A DNA stretch of 42,471 nucleotides, taken from an uncultured Planctomycetales bacterium. GTDB lineage: Bacteria; Planctomycetota; Planctomycetia; Pirellulales; Thermoguttaceae. Below are positions 23,645 through 31,927 of the stretch, piece after piece; positions within the stretch are counted from its first letter, which is position 1, and each line of letters begins with the position of its first letter. Below the pieces are notes generated by a model. It did no database searches. It was not told the origin of the DNA and saw only the letters and a program-made list of their open reading frames with translations. The DNA is taken from positions 1 to 42,471 of the forward strand of contig CAMZEO010000008.1 in NCBI GenBank assembly GCA_947305735.1. Reading direction: 5' to 3'. A program made the position numbers and the translations under genes.

Positions 23645-25729
23645 TCATTTTTCCGGCTTGGGAATTCTCGAGGCGCCGTTTCTTCCTTCGTATCCTCTCC
23701 TTTTCCCGCGTCGTCCGCGTTTCTTGCGCTCCTCGCGGTCGAATTGGAAGATCGTCATTTTTTCGCCGACTTTTTCGCGCATCGCCTCGATGCGGTCGCG
23801 TAGTCTCGCGGCGGTCTCGAACTCGAGTTTGTCGGCGGCTTCGAGCATTTCCTTTTCGAGTTCGTCGAGGTACTCGAGCGTGATGATTTCCGCGTCCGAC
23901 TTGCTTCCGATCGCTTCGCCGACGCGCTCGCGCGCTTCCGCTTCCGCCTGGATTCCCGCTTTGACGCTCCGTTTGACCGTTTCCGGCGTGATTCCGCGTT
24001 CCTTGTTGTACGCTTGTTGGAGCTGTCGTCGCCGCTCCGTTTCGATCATAGCTTTGCGCATCGATTCGGTGACTTTGTCGGCGTACAGTATCACTTTCGC
24101 GTTGACGTTGCGCGCGCTTCTTCCGATCGTTTGAATCAACGACGTTTCGCTGCGCAGGAACCCTTCTTTGTCGGCGTCCAGAATCGCGACGAGCGAAACT
24201 TCCGGCAAGTCGAGTCCTTCGCGGAGAAGGTTGACGCCCACGAGAACGTCGAACGCGCCCGAGCGCAGATCGCGCAACAGCTCGACGCGCTCGAACGCGT
24301 CCAGTTCGCTGTGCAACCACTTGCATCTGACGTTTTGTTTGACGAAATAGGAGGCGACGTCCTCCGCGAGTCGTTTGGTAAGCGCGGTGACGAGCACGCG
24401 TTCTTTTTTGGCGACGCGTTCGAGAATTTGTTCGTGCAGATGCGAAATCTGAATCGTCGCCGGCACGACTTCAACGATCGGATCGAGCAGACCCGTCGGA
24501 CGAATAACCTGTTCGACGATTTTGTTTCCGGACTTTTCGAGTTCGTAATCGCCCGGCGTCGCGCTCACGAACACCACCTTGTCGACGCGTTCCTCCCATT
24601 CCTCGAATTTCAACGGGCGGTTGTCGTAAGCGCTCGGGAGACGAAACCCGTGGTCGACGAGATTCTTTTTGCGAGCGCGATCCCCCGCGTGCATCGCGTG
24701 AATTTGAGGAAGCGTGACGTGCGACTCGTCGACGAAGAGCAGGAAATCTTTGGGAAAGAAGTCGAAGAGCGTTTCCGGCGGGACGCCCGGCGCGCGTTTC
24801 GCGAGGACGGCGCTGTAATTCTCGATTCCCGGACAAAAGCCGCATTCCTGCATAAGCTCCATGTCGTAGCGCGTTCTGGCCAAGAGCCGTTGCGCCTCGA
24901 GAAACAATCCCTTCGTTCGGAAATATTCGACTTGCGCGTTCATTTCCTCGTTGATTCTGACGACCGCCTCCTTAATCTTTTCTTCGGGAATGACGAAATG
25001 CTTGGCGGGATAGATAAACGACTCGTCGACTTTCCGCAACGTTTCGAAGGAAACCGGGTCGACGTAGGAAATCGCCTCGATTTCGTCGCCCCACAATTCG
25101 ACGCGCAACGCGTATTCTTCGTAAGGGAGCCTGACGTCGATCGAATCTCCTCGAACTCGAAACGAACCGCGCTCCAAAGCCGCGTCGGCGCGCTCGTATT
25201 GTATGTCGACGAGTTTGCGGAGCAATTCGTCGCGGTCGATTTCGGAACCGACTTTTAAGGCGACGGTAAGATTCCTGTAATCTTCCGGAGATCCCAGTCC
25301 GTAAATGCTGCTCACGCTCGCGACGACGATCACGTCTTCGCGACTGATGAGCGAGCTTGTCGCGGACAGACGCATTCGGTCGATTTCGTCGTTGATGGAA
25401 GAGTCTTTTTCGATATAGATATCTCGTTGCGGAATATACGCTTCAGGTTGGTAATAGTCGTAATAGCTGACAAAATAAGAGACGGCGTTGTTTGGAAAGA
25501 ACGCTTTAAACTCGTCGTAGAGTTGCGCCGCGAGCGTCTTGTTGTGCGACAATACGAGCGTCGGTCGCTGAATCTCCTGAATGACGTTGGCCATCGTGAA
25601 CGTCTTGCCCGATCCGGTGACGCCGAGCAACGTCTGACATTTCGCGCCGGAGCGGAATCCTTCGACCAGACTGCGGATCGCTTGAGGCTGGTCGCCCGCC
25701 GGTTCAAACGGTTTGCACAGTTCAAACAT
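23645..25729 (-). CDS. uvrB: UvrB, excinuclease ABC subunit B
   Basis: A 694-residue UvrB of normal length. It begins FELCKPFEPAGDQPQAI and has Walker A LLGVTGSGKTFTMANV, the damage-probing beta-hairpin region (YYDYYQPEAYIPQRDIYIEK), the DEAD-like DESHVTLPQ, helicase motif VI (IQTIGRSARN) and, near the end, the UVR motif (DELEKEMLEAADKLEFETAA) for UvrC. A strongly basic tail of about 30 residues (KKRGRRGKRRG) extends beyond it. UvrB verifies DNA damage with UvrA and loads UvrC. I use the ATG at 25727-25729 with AAAGG eight bases ahead; the ORF could be extended by 11 residues to 25762 without support. It follows the oxidoreductase gene by 42 bases on the same strand. Confidence 0.96.
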   Translation of the reverse strand: MFELCKPFEPAGDQPQAIRSLVEGFRSGAKCQTLLGVTGSGKTFTMANVIQEIQRPTLVLSHNKTLAAQLYDEFKAFFPNNAVSYFVSYYDYYQPEAYIPQRDIYIEKDSSINDEIDRMRLSATSSLISREDVIVVASVSSIYGLGSPEDYRNLTVALKVGSEIDRDELLRKLVDIQYERADAALERGSFRVRGDSIDVRLPYEEYALRVELWGDEIEAISYVDPVSFETLRKVDESFIYPAKHFVIPEEKIKEAVVRINEEMNAQVEYFRTKGLFLEAQRLLARTRYDMELMQECGFCPGIENYSAVLAKRAPGVPPETLFDFFPKDFLLFVDESHVTLPQIHAMHAGDRARKKNLVDHGFRLPSAYDNRPLKFEEWEERVDKVVFVSATPGDYELEKSGNKIVEQVIRPTGLLDPIVEVVPATIQISHLHEQILERVAKKERVLVTALTKRLAEDVASYFVKQNVRCKWLHSELDAFERVELLRDLRSGAFDVLVGVNLLREGLDLPEVSLVAILDADKEGFLRSETSLIQTIGRSARNVNAKVILYADKVTESMRKAMIETERRRQLQQAYNKERGITPETVKRSVKAGIQAEAEARERVGEAIGSKSDAEIITLEYLDELEKEMLEAADKLEFETAARLRDRIEAMREKVGEKMTIFQFDREERKKRGRRGKRRGYEGRNGASRIPKPEK

Positions 25730-25771
25730 AAGAAAACCTTTAGCGCCGGTTAATTGAGACAAACGTTTCGA

Positions 25772-27073
25772 TTAGAGTTTTTCCCAGGTTCGTCGTTCCG
25801 CCGACCTCTTGACGACTTCGAGCGCGTCTTGAACGCGAAGAGCTTGTTCGAAGTCGGCGCCGTAGGAACGACCGTCCGCGATCGACCGATAGAACGTCGC
25901 GAGCGACGAGACGTGCGCGCGCGCCCAGCCGGTCGTAGATTTCGGGGACGGAAACTCGCTTTCCGGTTTGGCGTATCGTCCCCCGCTCGCGATTTTGAGC
26001 CAGCCGGAGTTTCCTCCGTTGACTCCGCTTTCATTGGTCGCGTCGAAATATTCCAGATAGTGCGAATTCATGAGACTGAATCGTATCGATCCGCGCGTTC
26101 CGTTGATTTCAAGGTTAAGGTCGTCTTCCGCGCCGTGAACGAGTTTTGTCGCTTCGACGACGCCTGTGATTGCGGCGGGGTTCGACGGATCCGCAACGGC
26201 CAGCGGGAGGCGTTCGGACGACTCGGCGCCGACGTTCGCCGGATGTTCGAAAACTCGCGACGTCGGGAGGTTGGGGACTGTCTTTGCGCCCGCGACGACG
26301 TCCAGGCCTCTTGTGAGGAACGTAACGGAGTCTTCCGCCAAGACGGGACGCGTCGGGACGTCGGCGAACGTTTCGCCTTGTTGAAGCGGACGCGTCGGTC
26401 GCGTCGGACAGAGCGTCGTCGACTGCGCCATGAGCTCCGCAGGCAGCCCGACAAGGTAGTCGATTAAGTCGAGAAGATGGGACGCGAGGTCGAGAATCGA
26501 GCCGCCCCCGACTTCGTGCTTCCACCGAAACGGAGCGGTCGGCGAGAGCATGCTCGAATGATAGTATCCGAGCCGATATTGAATGATTTGCCCGAGTTTT
26601 CCCGCCTCGATCAATTCTTTGGCGCGACGTATCGCCGCGAACCCGCGCATATGAAACGCCGTCGCGGTCGTTCCTCGATAGAGCGGCTTGCCGTCGTCGT
26701 CGCGTTTGGCGAGTTCTTCGCGCAAAATCGCCGCTTCTCGGGCGTTCGCGACGATCGGTTTTTCGCAATAAATATGCTTGTTGGCGCGAATTGCCGCGAG
26801 CAGCGCGGGCAGGTGCCTATCGTTGGGCGAACACACGTGAACGACGTCGATTTCCGGCGACGCGATCAGTTTTTGAAAATCGTCGGTCGACCAAGCGCAG
26901 CCGATCGTTTCCTGAGCGCGACGCGCCGATTCCGGATTCGACGTCGCGACGGCGACGATCTTGCCCGCGATTTCGAGATCGGGCGCGTAGTACGGAAGCG
27001 TCGCGTATCCGTACGCGTGAACTTTGCCGATCATGCCGAACCCGATTAAACCGACGTTTAGTACTTTTTTCAT
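25772..27073 (-). CDS. Gfo/Idh/MocA-family NAD(P)-dependent oxidoreductase (cytoplasmic)
   Basis: A 433-residue protein with an N-terminal Rossmann fold (VGLIGFGMIGKVHAYGY) and the catalytic lysine block IYCEKPIVAN, followed by the alpha/beta C-terminal domain with GGGSILDLASHLLDLIDYLVG, where the histidine is the usual active-site residue. It has no signal peptide, unlike the Tat-exported relative at 31928. These enzymes oxidise or reduce sugars, inositols or amino-sugar derivatives; the substrate is unknown. The ATG at 27071-27073 has AGGATT upstream; a frame opening farther upstream runs into the tRNA terminator and is rejected. It stands between a tRNA and uvrB, with no sugar genes around it, and may depend on read-through of that terminator or a promoter I do not see. 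Confidence 0.88.
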   Translation of the reverse strand: MKKVLNVGLIGFGMIGKVHAYGYATLPYYAPDLEIAGKIVAVATSNPESARRAQETIGCAWSTDDFQKLIASPEIDVVHVCSPNDRHLPALLAAIRANKHIYCEKPIVANAREAAILREELAKRDDDGKPLYRGTTATAFHMRGFAAIRRAKELIEAGKLGQIIQYRLGYYHSSMLSPTAPFRWKHEVGGGSILDLASHLLDLIDYLVGLPAELMAQSTTLCPTRPTRPLQQGETFADVPTRPVLAEDSVTFLTRGLDVVAGAKTVPNLPTSRVFEHPANVGAESSERLPLAVADPSNPAAITGVVEATKLVHGAEDDLNLEINGTRGSIRFSLMNSHYLEYFDATNESGVNGGNSGWLKIASGGRYAKPESEFPSPKSTTGWARAHVSSLATFYRSIADGRSYGADFEQALRVQDALEVVKRSAERRTWEKL

Positions 27074-27098
27074 CGGGAGAATCCTATTATGAATAAGC

Positions 27099-27135
27099 AA
27101 AAAAAAAGAGCTTCGAGAAACAGATCGAAACTCTT
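27099..27135 (-). terminator. Intrinsic terminator after tRNA-Ile
   Basis: The minus strand has an eleven-base stem with one mismatch (arms 27125-27135 and 27106-27116) and an eight-base loop, followed by a run of at least eight T (27108-27101). It ends transcription from the tRNA, immediately ahead of the oxidoreductase start. Confidence 0.68.
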
Positions 27136-27140
27136 TGAAG

Positions 27141-27215
27141 TGGGCGCACATGGATTCGGACCATGGACCTCAGCCTTATCAGGGCTGCGCTCTAACCAAA
27201 CTGAGCTACGCGCCC
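27141..27215 (-). tRNA. tRNA-Ile (anticodon GAT)
   Basis: The minus strand folds as a complete cloverleaf of 75 bases: acceptor GGGCGCG with TGCGCCC plus A, D-arm GCTC...GAGC, anticodon arm CAGCC-CTGATAA-GGCTG giving anticodon GAT, a five-base variable loop, and a T-arm CATGG...CCATG. The 3' CCA is not encoded. The T-loop reads TCCGAAT instead of TTCGAAT, so position 55 is C where nearly all bacterial tRNAs have U. A strong promoter and a terminator flank it. Confidence 0.93.
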
Positions 27216-27264
27216 GACCGCGTTGGAGAAACGACCGACCCGCCGCTTCTTCCACGTCGTTAGG

Positions 27265-27292
27265 ATTCTAATCGAAAACGTATTTTTGACAA
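27265..27292 (-). promoter_or_regulatory. Promoter of tRNA-Ile
   Basis: On the minus strand TTGTCA (27292-27287), 16 bases, TAGAAT (27270-27265): each box has five of six consensus bases. Transcription would begin about 43 bases before the mature tRNA 5' end. Confidence 0.66.
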
Positions 27293-27349
27293 GGGGTTTT
27301 TTTATTTTTTAAGACGAGGGTCGGCATTAATTTTGCGTCGCCCGTCGCG

Positions 27350-29653
27350 TCATCCTCCGCGCCTGCCTCCGCCGCGCTGTCGCGCGCCGTCGGCGTTTTG
27401 ATTTTGTCCGTCGCTTTGTCGAGGTTCGGCGGCGGGCTGCGGATTCGCCTGCGGAAACAGCGGTTCCGGCTCATCCGCGTCCGTCGTCGCGTCCGTCGTT
27501 TCGGGCGCGGTCATGCCGAGATCTTCGCGCATCTCGTTGTAACGAGTCTGTCGACGCTCCCACCCTTCGCGCAACGTGTTCAGCAGCGCTTGTCGCCGCG
27601 ACGGACCCTCCGGTTCCGAGTCGGCGTTTGCAGCGACGTTAGAAGAAGTTCCGGAGGCGTCGTCCAACCCCCCGCTTGATCCGTAGGCGCTCCCGCCGCG
27701 CCCGCGATTCGAAGCGTAGGTCGCCGCGTTTGTCGCGGCGTCGATCGCGTCAAACGCGCTTCCGCCCGCCTGATATCCGGACCGCGGCATGCCGAACGTC
27801 GCGGCGTTCGCTTCGTCGATCGCTTTAAACGGATCGACGACCGGATCGTCGACGTTGTTTTGCGTCGTATATCCCGACGTTCGGGGCGATTCTATTTCAA
27901 AAATATCCGAATTCAAATAGTATGCGTCGGATCCGTTTCCGACGTTCCGATTGGAGGCTCCCGAGGTCAGACCGCCAAGCAACACGGCGGGGCTAAATCC
28001 TTTGCCAAGAGTCGTTAAGTCTTTATAAAAGACTTGTCTCGGCGGAATCGTCGTTCCGTCGACGACGACTTCGGCGCGTCCCGTCTCGTCGGAACCGTCG
28101 AGGAATCCAATGATTTGGCCGCGATAGACGTCGCCGCGCGCGGTCGTCTTGTCGTAGAGTCGGCGCATCGTCGGAAGGTCGACGATCCCCTTGGCGTAAA
28201 GCCATGCGGCGTGTCGATAGTCTTTCGGAAGCGTTTTCGCCGGATCGGGACGTCGGTCGATAATCGTTTGCGCGTCGGACATTCTCAAGTCGGGAATCGC
28301 GGACAAGACGACGCGCGGCGCCGCGTTGATATTGACGCGCCCGACGATCGTCGTGGACGCGCTCGTCGAACAGTAGTCGAGGAATTTGAAGAGCGTTTCG
28401 ATATTTTGGACGTCGGTCGAGTCGCGGATCGGGGAATCGTAGACGACGTTTCCGACGACGACGCGCGCCCCCGCGATATCGAGGGGCGTTTTTAACGCGG
28501 CTGTCGCGGCGGTTTCGAAATTGAGTCGAACGTCGCCGAGCGCTCCTTGCGTCAACGCGGTTCCGTCCGCGGCGACGTTTGTCGTCGCGGCGGGACGCGT
28601 CGCGCCGGACGTATATCCCGAGGTTCGCCGCGCGCGCGTTCGAGCGTTCCGAGCGTCTGACGTCGCGTCCGTCGAAGGATTCGCTTGAGGTCCGTATTGC
28701 CGGTAGAGAACGACGAACTTCGCGAGATCGTCTCCGACGCGCGGTTGTAATTCCTGATAGAGGAACTGCAAACTGTCGCCGTTGAGGTCGACGCGCGGCT
28801 CGCCGGTCGGATCGACGTCTTTTTCCGCGCTGAAGACGGTCAGACATTCTTTCCAGGGAATCGATTCCGTCGGGGCGTCGCTTTGAGGAGCCAATCCGCC
28901 GACGGACGTAAGCGACCCTCCGAGCGTTTGTTCTTCTTTCGCCTGGATTTTGTCGACGTTGTACGTAAAATTTTCGTCGGATCCGTAGAGTTGCGATCTC
29001 GCGACGCCGCGCGCCAGGAGGATTTCCTCGAGAAAGACCGGGACGGCGTTTCTTGGACTGTAAGGGAGTTTCTTTCCTGCGTACCAGGCGGCTTCGGCTC
29101 CGTCGGTTCTCGCTCTTTCGTCGGGGTCGATCCAGTCGAGGATCGAATCGGCGGCGGTCGAAGTCATGCCGGGCAACTTCATTAGCGCGGCCTTCCCCGC
29201 GCCGGGCGTCTCGTTTTCCCATGCGAGCGCCGCCTCAAGATTCAACTTCGCGGATTCGTCGACAAGCCCGTAGCGTATTCCCTCGATTTTAGAGTCGGTC
29301 AGTTCCGGCGAGACGACCGTAAACCTCGAGGATTCTTCTCCTCCTTCGTCAATCGTCAATAGAGGCGCGGCGCAGAAATAGTTGGGATTGTCGTAGAGTC
29401 CGCCGAATTTGTCGCGTTCTTCCGGACTTGCCTCAACCGCGCCGATAAGGAAGACGACCGCCGATCGTTCCGCGCCTTTGACCAGCGAATCAAGACCTCG
29501 CGTTTCCGTCGCTTCGCGCTCCGTCTTCATAAGCAGTAACAGCGCGGCTCCGCTTAGCGTTAACGCGGCGATCACAAGCGACACGACCAAAAGCATAACG
29601 CCTCGTCTTGCCGAGCGTCGCCCTGAACGAGCTGAAAACGCTTTTTTTCTCAT
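27350..29653 (-). CDS. GspK-like general secretion protein K, extended form
   Basis: A 767-residue protein with a basic start and a single membrane segment (RRGVMLLVVSLVIAALTLSGA), the pattern of minor pseudopilins. The GspK hallmark follows: RYGLVDESAKLNLEAAL, then helix-hairpin-helix-like LPGMTSTAADSILDWIDPDERARTDGAEAAWY, and a second similar repeat (NINAAPRVVLSAIPDLRMSDAQTIIDRRP). GspK normally has about 330 residues and caps the type II secretion pseudopilus tip; this form carries a large insert and a C-terminal low-complexity region rich in Gln, Asp, Arg and Gly. No other pseudopilin or secretion gene is near; the GH10-like gene precedes it by 31 bases on the same strand. The planctomycetal version may serve a pilus or type II-like machine encoded elsewhere. 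The family call is good. Confidence 0.78.
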   Translation of the reverse strand: MRKKAFSARSGRRSARRGVMLLVVSLVIAALTLSGAALLLLMKTEREATETRGLDSLVKGAERSAVVFLIGAVEASPEERDKFGGLYDNPNYFCAAPLLTIDEGGEESSRFTVVSPELTDSKIEGIRYGLVDESAKLNLEAALAWENETPGAGKAALMKLPGMTSTAADSILDWIDPDERARTDGAEAAWYAGKKLPYSPRNAVPVFLEEILLARGVARSQLYGSDENFTYNVDKIQAKEEQTLGGSLTSVGGLAPQSDAPTESIPWKECLTVFSAEKDVDPTGEPRVDLNGDSLQFLYQELQPRVGDDLAKFVVLYRQYGPQANPSTDATSDARNARTRARRTSGYTSGATRPAATTNVAADGTALTQGALGDVRLNFETAATAALKTPLDIAGARVVVGNVVYDSPIRDSTDVQNIETLFKFLDYCSTSASTTIVGRVNINAAPRVVLSAIPDLRMSDAQTIIDRRPDPAKTLPKDYRHAAWLYAKGIVDLPTMRRLYDKTTARGDVYRGQIIGFLDGSDETGRAEVVVDGTTIPPRQVFYKDLTTLGKGFSPAVLLGGLTSGASNRNVGNGSDAYYLNSDIFEIESPRTSGYTTQNNVDDPVVDPFKAIDEANAATFGMPRSGYQAGGSAFDAIDAATNAATYASNRGRGGSAYGSSGGLDDASGTSSNVAANADSEPEGPSRRQALLNTLREGWERRQTRYNEMREDLGMTAPETTDATTDADEPEPLFPQANPQPAAEPRQSDGQNQNADGARQRGGGRRGG

Positions 29654-29684
29654 GATACTGTTTCCGACGCGTCGGGGTTCGGCG

Positions 29685-31493
29685 TCAATCGATGTAGGCG
29701 CGCCTTAACCCCGCCAGCTTGTCCAACGTTGATTTTGGTTTCGACTTTTCGTCGATCAAACCCGACAACGGAAGACGGTTGCGGTCGCGAGGATTGTAAC
29801 GTTCTTTGGAATCGACTTCGCCCTCAAGTTCAAAACCTTGCTCGTCGTCGGAGTCCAAGGCGATTTCGCCAGTTTCGGAACTGTCTTTGACGAAGGGACT
29901 CTTTTCGCCGTTTTGATTGTCGCCAAATTCCTGATCAGTCGAATATTTGAGGGCGTTGACGTCGGCGAACTTCGTCCAGACGACTTCGTCGACGTTCCGG
30001 TGCGAAAGCGCGGCGACAAGGAACCTTACGGTCGTTTCGCGTTGCGTGTCTTCGTTCCAGAGCAACGCCTCTTCGTCGGTTTCGTCCGGCGAATCGACTA
30101 GCAAATCGTTTTCGGCGTCGACAGGGTCGGGCTTGCGTCCAAATAGGGATCGTTTTGAAGCTCTTTGCCGGTACATATCGACGAGCACGGTCGATTCTTC
30201 GGAGTCGTTCGATTTTGATTTCGTCTTCGTCTTCGTCGGACCAGGGCATGACAAGCCCAGACAAACGGGCGTTCCCAACGCGCTCCAGCGGTCAAAGAAT
30301 CGGTGCAGTTCCATCGGGTCGCGCGGATACGTCGAATTTGTCGAAAGTCCGAAATTAACTTCCAAATAAAACCCGTCGAATATTCCGCGTTTATTTACGC
30401 GCATCGCGAGTTCCAACGGCGTCATGTCGCGAGCCCCTCGCCGGATGGAATCGCCAAAAGGCTGCTCGAAACCGAGGAACGTTTGCGCCTTAGGATTAAA
30501 ACGGTGAATTTCGAACGCGACTTGGGCGGTCAACGCGAGCCGCGATTCGAGCGAAATTCCCTTGACGCGCGCTTCGACGTTCGTGGCGACAATCCAGCGT
30601 TTCGTTCGTTTGCGGTCTCGCTTAAGTAGTTCTGCCACGTATTTTTTAAAAAGCTCGCGCGTTTGGGATTCGTCGCCGTCGTTGAGGAACGCCGGAAGCG
30701 TTTCGCCCCACCGTATGAGCGGACCGATCGTCGTCCGGAGATTGCGGTCGGTCGCGTCTCTCATGACCGTGTCGAAAGGCGTCCAATCGAAAACGTCCTT
30801 AGAGCGTTCGATATCTAGCCAGCAGAAATCAGGATTGACCGTTTGAAAGATCCTGCCTAAACTACGACGCGCGATTCCGGAACGCTTCGGTTCGAATACG
30901 GAGTCGTACAATTCCGACCAGGTGGAATTCACGGGCGCGGAAAAACCAAAACGCGTGACCCACGGAGGGGATTTTTCTCCGCGAGCCGCCAGAACGCGCG
31001 TGAGATACTCTTCGTTGATTTTCCGACTCAGATCGCACAACGACTCAAAGAGCCTTACGGAATTCGCGTCGAATTTTGAATCCTCGCGGTCGCAGGTCAA
31101 GAGCTCCGCGAATTTTCTAACTTGCTCGCGCGCGGCTTTACGCAATTTGGGATGGGGAAGAAAGCCGCGCCCAATCCATTCGGCGCCCCTGTTGGTCAGT
31201 CTGGACAATTGACCGCGCGCGAGTTCCAGAAAAAGCGGTCTAGGTCGCGTTGAACACGAGAGCGTTTCAGTCGACGCGAAGTAGACGCACCCGTGAGGAT
31301 CGACGAACGGAACGTACAGAATTCCCGGCTCCTCCGAATTCACGCGCAAGACGAGCAGATCGCGCGTTTGGGAAATATGTTCGACAAACGCTTCCGAAGC
31401 GACCGGCGCGCGCAGTCTGCGGGCGATAAAAGCGCGCCGCGTCAGCATTGGATCAAGTTTCCGACGCGGATAGTAAAAATGAAATTCGCCCAT
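29685..31493 (-). CDS. Large hypothetical protein with a GH10-like barrel
   Basis: A 602-residue protein without a signal peptide. The N-terminal 120 residues (GEFHFYYPRRKLDPMLTRRA, then GILYVPFVDPHGCVYFAST) are a beta-rich module of unknown kind. Residues about 190-420 resemble a GH10 xylanase-type TIM barrel: NPDFCWLDIERSKDVFDWTP matches the start of the second strand block and ATDRNLRTTIGPLIRW the next. The usual acid/base and nucleophile glutamates are not clearly in place, so catalysis is doubtful. The remaining part is acidic and low-complexity. The ATG at 31491-31493 has AGAAGG ahead; an upstream GTG adds five residues. Planctomycetes carry families like this annotated as xylanases. 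It probably shares an operon with the GspK-like gene. Confidence 0.6.
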   Translation of the reverse strand: MGEFHFYYPRRKLDPMLTRRAFIARRLRAPVASEAFVEHISQTRDLLVLRVNSEEPGILYVPFVDPHGCVYFASTETLSCSTRPRPLFLELARGQLSRLTNRGAEWIGRGFLPHPKLRKAAREQVRKFAELLTCDREDSKFDANSVRLFESLCDLSRKINEEYLTRVLAARGEKSPPWVTRFGFSAPVNSTWSELYDSVFEPKRSGIARRSLGRIFQTVNPDFCWLDIERSKDVFDWTPFDTVMRDATDRNLRTTIGPLIRWGETLPAFLNDGDESQTRELFKKYVAELLKRDRKRTKRWIVATNVEARVKGISLESRLALTAQVAFEIHRFNPKAQTFLGFEQPFGDSIRRGARDMTPLELAMRVNKRGIFDGFYLEVNFGLSTNSTYPRDPMELHRFFDRWSALGTPVCLGLSCPGPTKTKTKSKSNDSEESTVLVDMYRQRASKRSLFGRKPDPVDAENDLLVDSPDETDEEALLWNEDTQRETTVRFLVAALSHRNVDEVVWTKFADVNALKYSTDQEFGDNQNGEKSPFVKDSSETGEIALDSDDEQGFELEGEVDSKERYNPRDRNRLPLSGLIDEKSKPKSTLDKLAGLRRAYID

Positions 31494-31927
31494 AACGCCT
31501 TCTCTCACGCCGCGTCGCCGCGCGTTTTCTCATCAAATCACGTCGGACGCCGCGAACGTTTTTTAGAAAACGACGCGCGTCCCAGACCACGACATAGAAT
31601 ATAAAGGAAATAAAAAAAGAATCAACTCGAACGGCGGTTTTTATTTTCCGCTTTTTATTATTTCCTTCAACCGAGAGGAAATTTAGCTAAGATAGTAAAA
31701 ATACGCTGTTTAGAACTGCCCTTAAAATGAAACAATTCGCGCGCGCGGAAGAAAATCGTGAAATTTTTTAAAAAATCCGCCGCCGCGTCTATGAAGAAAG
31801 ATTGTTGTTTTGTATAATTCGACGAAATCGAGCGAGCGTTTGCAACCTCTTTCGCCTTTCGTTCGTTCCGCGATCGGAGAGCGCTTCTCCGTCAAGTTTC
31901 CCCTTCATTGCAATTTAGGAGTCAAGA
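31494..31927. other. Divergent AT-rich regulatory region
   Basis: This 434-base gap separates two divergent genes and is the most AT-rich stretch in this part. It contains a candidate promoter for the leftward gene (31598-31625), a near-palindrome formed by AAGGAAATAAAAAAAG (31604-31619) and CTTTTTATTATTTCCTT (31651-31667), and a TATAAT (31813-31818) about 110 bases before the rightward gene without a good -35 box. The rightward transcript would therefore have a leader of about 100 bases. No gene is visible. Confidence 0.4.
31598..31625 (-). promoter_or_regulatory. Candidate promoter of the GH10-like and GspK-like genes
   Basis: On the minus strand TTGATT (31625-31620), 16 bases, TATATT (31603-31598). 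The start of transcription would be about 100 bases before the ATG at 31493. Confidence 0.45.

Noticed and set aside
24014..25258. A 414-codon open frame opposite uvrB
   Set aside because: uvrB is certain on the other strand; this frame has no recognisable domain and no start site.
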